From an uncultured Bacteroidales bacterium (GTDB taxonomy: Bacteria > Bacteroidota > Bacteroidia > Bacteroidales > UBA932): DNA of 64,000 nucleotides. The notes under the pieces were generated by a model. That model had not been told where the DNA came from and ran no database searches. It saw only the letters and a list, made by a program, of their open reading frames with translations. Every line of letters begins with the position of its first letter. The stretch's first letter is position 1. Shown one piece after another: positions 61,635 through 64,000 of the stretch. The DNA is taken from positions 24,246-88,245 of the forward strand of contig CALVDH010000008.1 of the NCBI GenBank assembly GCA_944326235.1, given 5' to 3'. The position numbers and the translations under genes are program-made.

Positions 61635-63080
61635 TCACTGCAGTGCGGGATACACGCTGAAACGGGATATGCAGGGGACGGCGCGGCTGCTGTCGACTAC
61701 GAGACGGACGGCTGTTGCGGTCACCGGACGATCGAAAACAGCGATATGCTTGTGTCCTACAGATGTGCCGGTGTAGACTGTCTGCCACTGGCCGTCAGGC
61801 ATCCTGACCTCCACGCGGAAAGACCGGATGCGCTCACCCTGAGCGATATCTTCCTGGATGACACAGCGGTCTACTGACACTGCTCCAGACGTAGCGGAAG
61901 ACTGCCGGTCTCCAGCGGATTGCTGCGGAAATTCCAGCAGGAAGGTTCCGCCACGGCCGGAAACCGAAGCGACAGGTGCTCCGTACCTACGCTGTATCTC
62001 CTCACCCCACTCCTCTAACCGGCGGACATCCCCCTCAGGCAGCAGGCCGTCAGGATCCGGAGTCAGCCCGACGATGAGTGTGGCATTGCGTCCCACCGAC
62101 TTCTCGTACATGGACATCAGAGCATCGAGAGAGTAGACCGCGTCCTCGTCTCCCGGCTCCCAGAACCACTCGTGCCGGCCTCCGGCTCCGCGCAGAGGTG
62201 TGTCCGCCATAGCCGGCACCCAGTATTGTCCTTCGGGATCTCCGTGAGCAAGCAGACGGTTGTGCTCGGAGGCCGACTCGTTGTTGCGGTTGTGGCTGTA
62301 GGGATAAGGGAACGTGGACCAGCACGGGTAGCCGACGGTTCCGGTCTCGGAGCCGCCCCAGCGAAGATCGGCCCGGTCCACATTGTGATAGAAGAGGCAG
62401 TCGGGCTGAAGGCTGTCGACTATAGGCTCCACATCAGGGCCCATGCCCCTCGGGTCGTCAGCCCCGCCGTCAAACCAGATTATGAACAGGTCTCCGTACC
62501 GGGAACACAGTTCCTCAACCATCCGTTCACAGTACCTCCTGTACCACTCCTGCCGGTTGCGGGCAAAGTCTCCGTCTCCCTCGGCCGCGAAATTGTGTAT
62601 TCCTAAAAGCGAGTTCCACCGGATACCGACATATAGTCCCGGCTGCAGTCCGTACTTACGGCACGAGGCCACGAAGTCCGCCACGATGTCCCCCTTGCCG
62701 TCCCTCCAGCGTACCGCCTTCAGGCAGTAAGGGTTCACATCGCTCTGCCACAGACCGAAACCGGTCTCGTGAGTGGCCGTAAGTATGGCGAAACGGGCTC
62801 CGGCAGCCTTGGCCGCGCGTATCCACTGGTCGGTGTCGAGATGCTCCGGAGCGAAGATGTTGTAGTCCTCGACCGGAGTAATACGGTTGCTTCCCTGACC
62901 ATAGGCCTGACCGTCGAACACATGCAGGTCATAATGGAACACCACGCCTAATTCGGCCTCGTGCCACTTGAGCTGTCTCTCCGCCGGAACCAGGATGCAG
63001 GCAGTATCTTTCACGCTGGCTGAAGACAACAAACATACTGTCAGCAATAATGCGATGCAGAACCATTTCCGTATATTCAT
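61635..63080 (-). CDS. GH29 alpha-L-fucosidase, exported
   Basis: A 481-residue glycoside hydrolase that removes alpha-linked fucose, consistent with a gut mucin or plant glycan diet. Signal peptide at residues 1-23. The GH29 barrel shows L-T-A-T-H-E-T-G-F-G-L-W-Q-S-D and the nucleophile Asp204 in I-I-W-F-D-G. A C-terminal beta domain completes it. The start at 63080 puts the signal peptide at the N-terminus; an ATG eight codons earlier (63104) is possible. No SusCD or regulator partner is adjacent. Confidence 0.9.
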   Translation of the reverse strand: MNIRKWFCIALLLTVCLLSSASVKDTACILVPAERQLKWHEAELGVVFHYDLHVFDGQAYGQGSNRITPVEDYNIFAPEHLDTDQWIRAAKAAGARFAILTATHETGFGLWQSDVNPYCLKAVRWRDGKGDIVADFVASCRKYGLQPGLYVGIRWNSLLGIHNFAAEGDGDFARNRQEWYRRYCERMVEELCSRYGDLFIIWFDGGADDPRGMGPDVEPIVDSLQPDCLFYHNVDRADLRWGGSETGTVGYPCWSTFPYPYSHNRNNESASEHNRLLAHGDPEGQYWVPAMADTPLRGAGGRHEWFWEPGDEDAVYSLDALMSMYEKSVGRNATLIVGLTPDPDGLLPEGDVRRLEEWGEEIQRRYGAPVASVSGRGGTFLLEFPQQSAGDRQSSATSGAVSVDRCVIQEDIAQGERIRSFRVEVRMPDGQWQTVYTGTSVGHKHIAVFDRPVTATAVRLVVDSSRAVPCISRFSVYPALQ

Positions 63081-63139
63081 GAGTTCTGTAAATTTATTTC
63101 CCATAAGAAATGAATTTGCTTAAAACCAATATTCGTGAA

Positions 63140-64000
63140 CTATAAGTCGCACCGCAGGATGCGCTCGGCGGCACGGATGCCGTCGATGGCGGAGGAGACG
63201 ATGCCCCCGGAGTAGCCGGCTCCCTCCCCGCAGGGATAGAGGTTCTGCAGGTCAATGTGCTGGAGGGTCTGAGGGTCGCGGGGCAGGCGCACGGGCGAGG
63301 AGGTGCGGGACTCCACTGCAAGGAGCAGGGCCTCAGAGGTATAGTAGCCCCTCAGCTTGCGGTCAAATGCCGGAAAGGCCTTGCGCAGGCGGTCGGCGAC
63401 GAAATCGGGCAGAACGTCATTGAGGTCCGCGGCAAATGCTCCGGGAGCGTAGGAGGTCCGGGGCAGGGCCGATACGACCGACTTGCCTCTGCGGCTTTTG
63501 ACAAAATCGGTCATGCGCTGGGCCGGAGCGCGGAATGAGGCCGAGACTTCGAAGCAGCGGCGTTCCACCTCCTCCCGGAAATCCAGCATTGCCTCAGGGC
63601 CGCCGGGAACATCCTCCGGCTCGACGGAAGTGACGATACCGGCATTGGCCCAGCGGGAATTGCGCCGGGAGTTGGACATGCCGTTGGTGACCACCGTCCC
63701 CGGCTCGGTGGACGAGGGAACGAGGATGCCGCCGGGGCACATGCAGAAGGAGAACACCCCCCTGCCGTCCACCTGCTCCACGAGGGAGTATTCGGCTGCA
63801 GGCAGCCAGGGCATGCGCGGGCCGTGGTACTGCGCCCGGTCGATGAGCTCCTGCGGATGCTCCGCCCTGACTCCGAGGGCAAAGCCTTTGGCCTCTACCG
63901 CCCACCCCTTGCGCATGAACAGGCGGTAGATGTCCGAGGCGGAGTGCCCGGTGGCCAGGATGACCTCCGGAGCCTCGAAGACGGAGCCATTGTCACAGAG
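63140..64000 (-). CDS. NAD(P)/FAD-dependent dehydrogenase, 5' part outside the window
   Basis: The frame is open from 63140 to the last base (287 codons), so the N-terminal half with the FAD dinucleotide loop lies beyond the edge. Visible are V-I-L-A-T-G-H-S-A-S-D near the edge, F-C-M-C-P-G-G, and P-C-G-E-G-A-G-Y-S-G-G-I-V-S-S-A-I-D-G near the end, which mark the uncharacterised FAD-dependent dehydrogenase group related to HI0933/BaiN flavoproteins. Substrate unknown. Confidence 0.88.
   Translation of the reverse strand, partial: LCDNGSVFEAPEVILATGHSASDIYRLFMRKGWAVEAKGFALGVRAEHPQELIDRAQYHGPRMPWLPAAEYSLVEQVDGRGVFSFCMCPGGILVPSSTEPGTVVTNGMSNSRRNSRWANAGIVTSVEPEDVPGGPEAMLDFREEVERRCFEVSASFRAPAQRMTDFVKSRRGKSVVSALPRTSYAPGAFAADLNDVLPDFVADRLRKAFPAFDRKLRGYYTSEALLLAVESRTSSPVRLPRDPQTLQHIDLQNLYPCGEGAGYSGGIVSSAIDGIRAAERILRCDL

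Overview
This window is a chromosomal stretch from a member of the Bacteroidota, most likely order Bacteroidales. The evidence is the repeated TTTG-N18/19-TAnnTTTG promoter signature upstream of many genes, a NigD-like lipoprotein, a RyR/AIPR gene complement, short tightly packed operons, and housekeeping genes (bipA, guaA, recR, gmk, dnaJ/grpE, fbaA, menG) of the type seen in that order. The backbone is moderately GC-rich. Family-level placement (for example Rikenellaceae) is only a guess.

Layout. 1-23.6 kb is backbone: DUF177 protein, bipA, guaA, a 2-hydroxyacid dehydrogenase, a LamG-like membrane protein, an MGDG-synthase-like glycosyltransferase, a Ca2+-type P-ATPase, an AraC regulator, a cardiolipin synthase/menG/AIRS-like operon, tRNA-Leu(GAG), a hairpin-rich spacer, rplS plus tRNA-Arg(ACG), grpE-dnaJ, two exported proteins, fbaA divergent from gmk-nadD-M28 peptidase, and a NigD-like lipoprotein. 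48.5-64 kb is again backbone: a corA-ahcY-tryptophanase-family operon, mntP-recR, a BadF-type kinase, a TIGR02757 protein, a zeta-toxin-like kinase with a small overlapping ORF, tldD-tldE-nhaC-slyD, a GH29 fucosidase and a truncated FAD dehydrogenase.

The accessory island is 23.8-48.5 kb. Its plus-strand wing (23837-29481) is one operon: ECF-like sigma factor; a translationally coupled protein with an anti-sigma-like N-terminus, a C39-like cysteine peptidase domain and a RyR domain; an M48 metallopeptidase with a zinc ribbon; a small helical protein; a zinc-ribbon membrane protein; a solo RyR domain; and a membrane TrkA_N-TrkA_N-RyR-like protein. Its minus-strand wing (47291 down to 31467) is an eight-gene operon with a consensus promoter: a membrane TrkA_N/RyR-like protein, an exported TPR protein, TIR-TM, SIR2-like-TIR, a STAND NTPase-TM-WD40, TIR-TM-FGE, a small exported protein, and an exported TPR-CHAT protease. 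An AIPR gene lies between the wings with its own promoter, and a WG-repeat membrane protein lies upstream.

Reading the wings together (inference): they look like an envelope-spanning surveillance and response system. Predicted NADase (TIR), NTPase and nucleotide-binding (TrkA_N, RyR) domains face the cytoplasm, while WD40, FGE, TPR and CHAT parts are exported. The sigma factor wing could be its transcriptional and proteolytic control arm. No integrase, CRISPR array or complete insertion sequence is visible.
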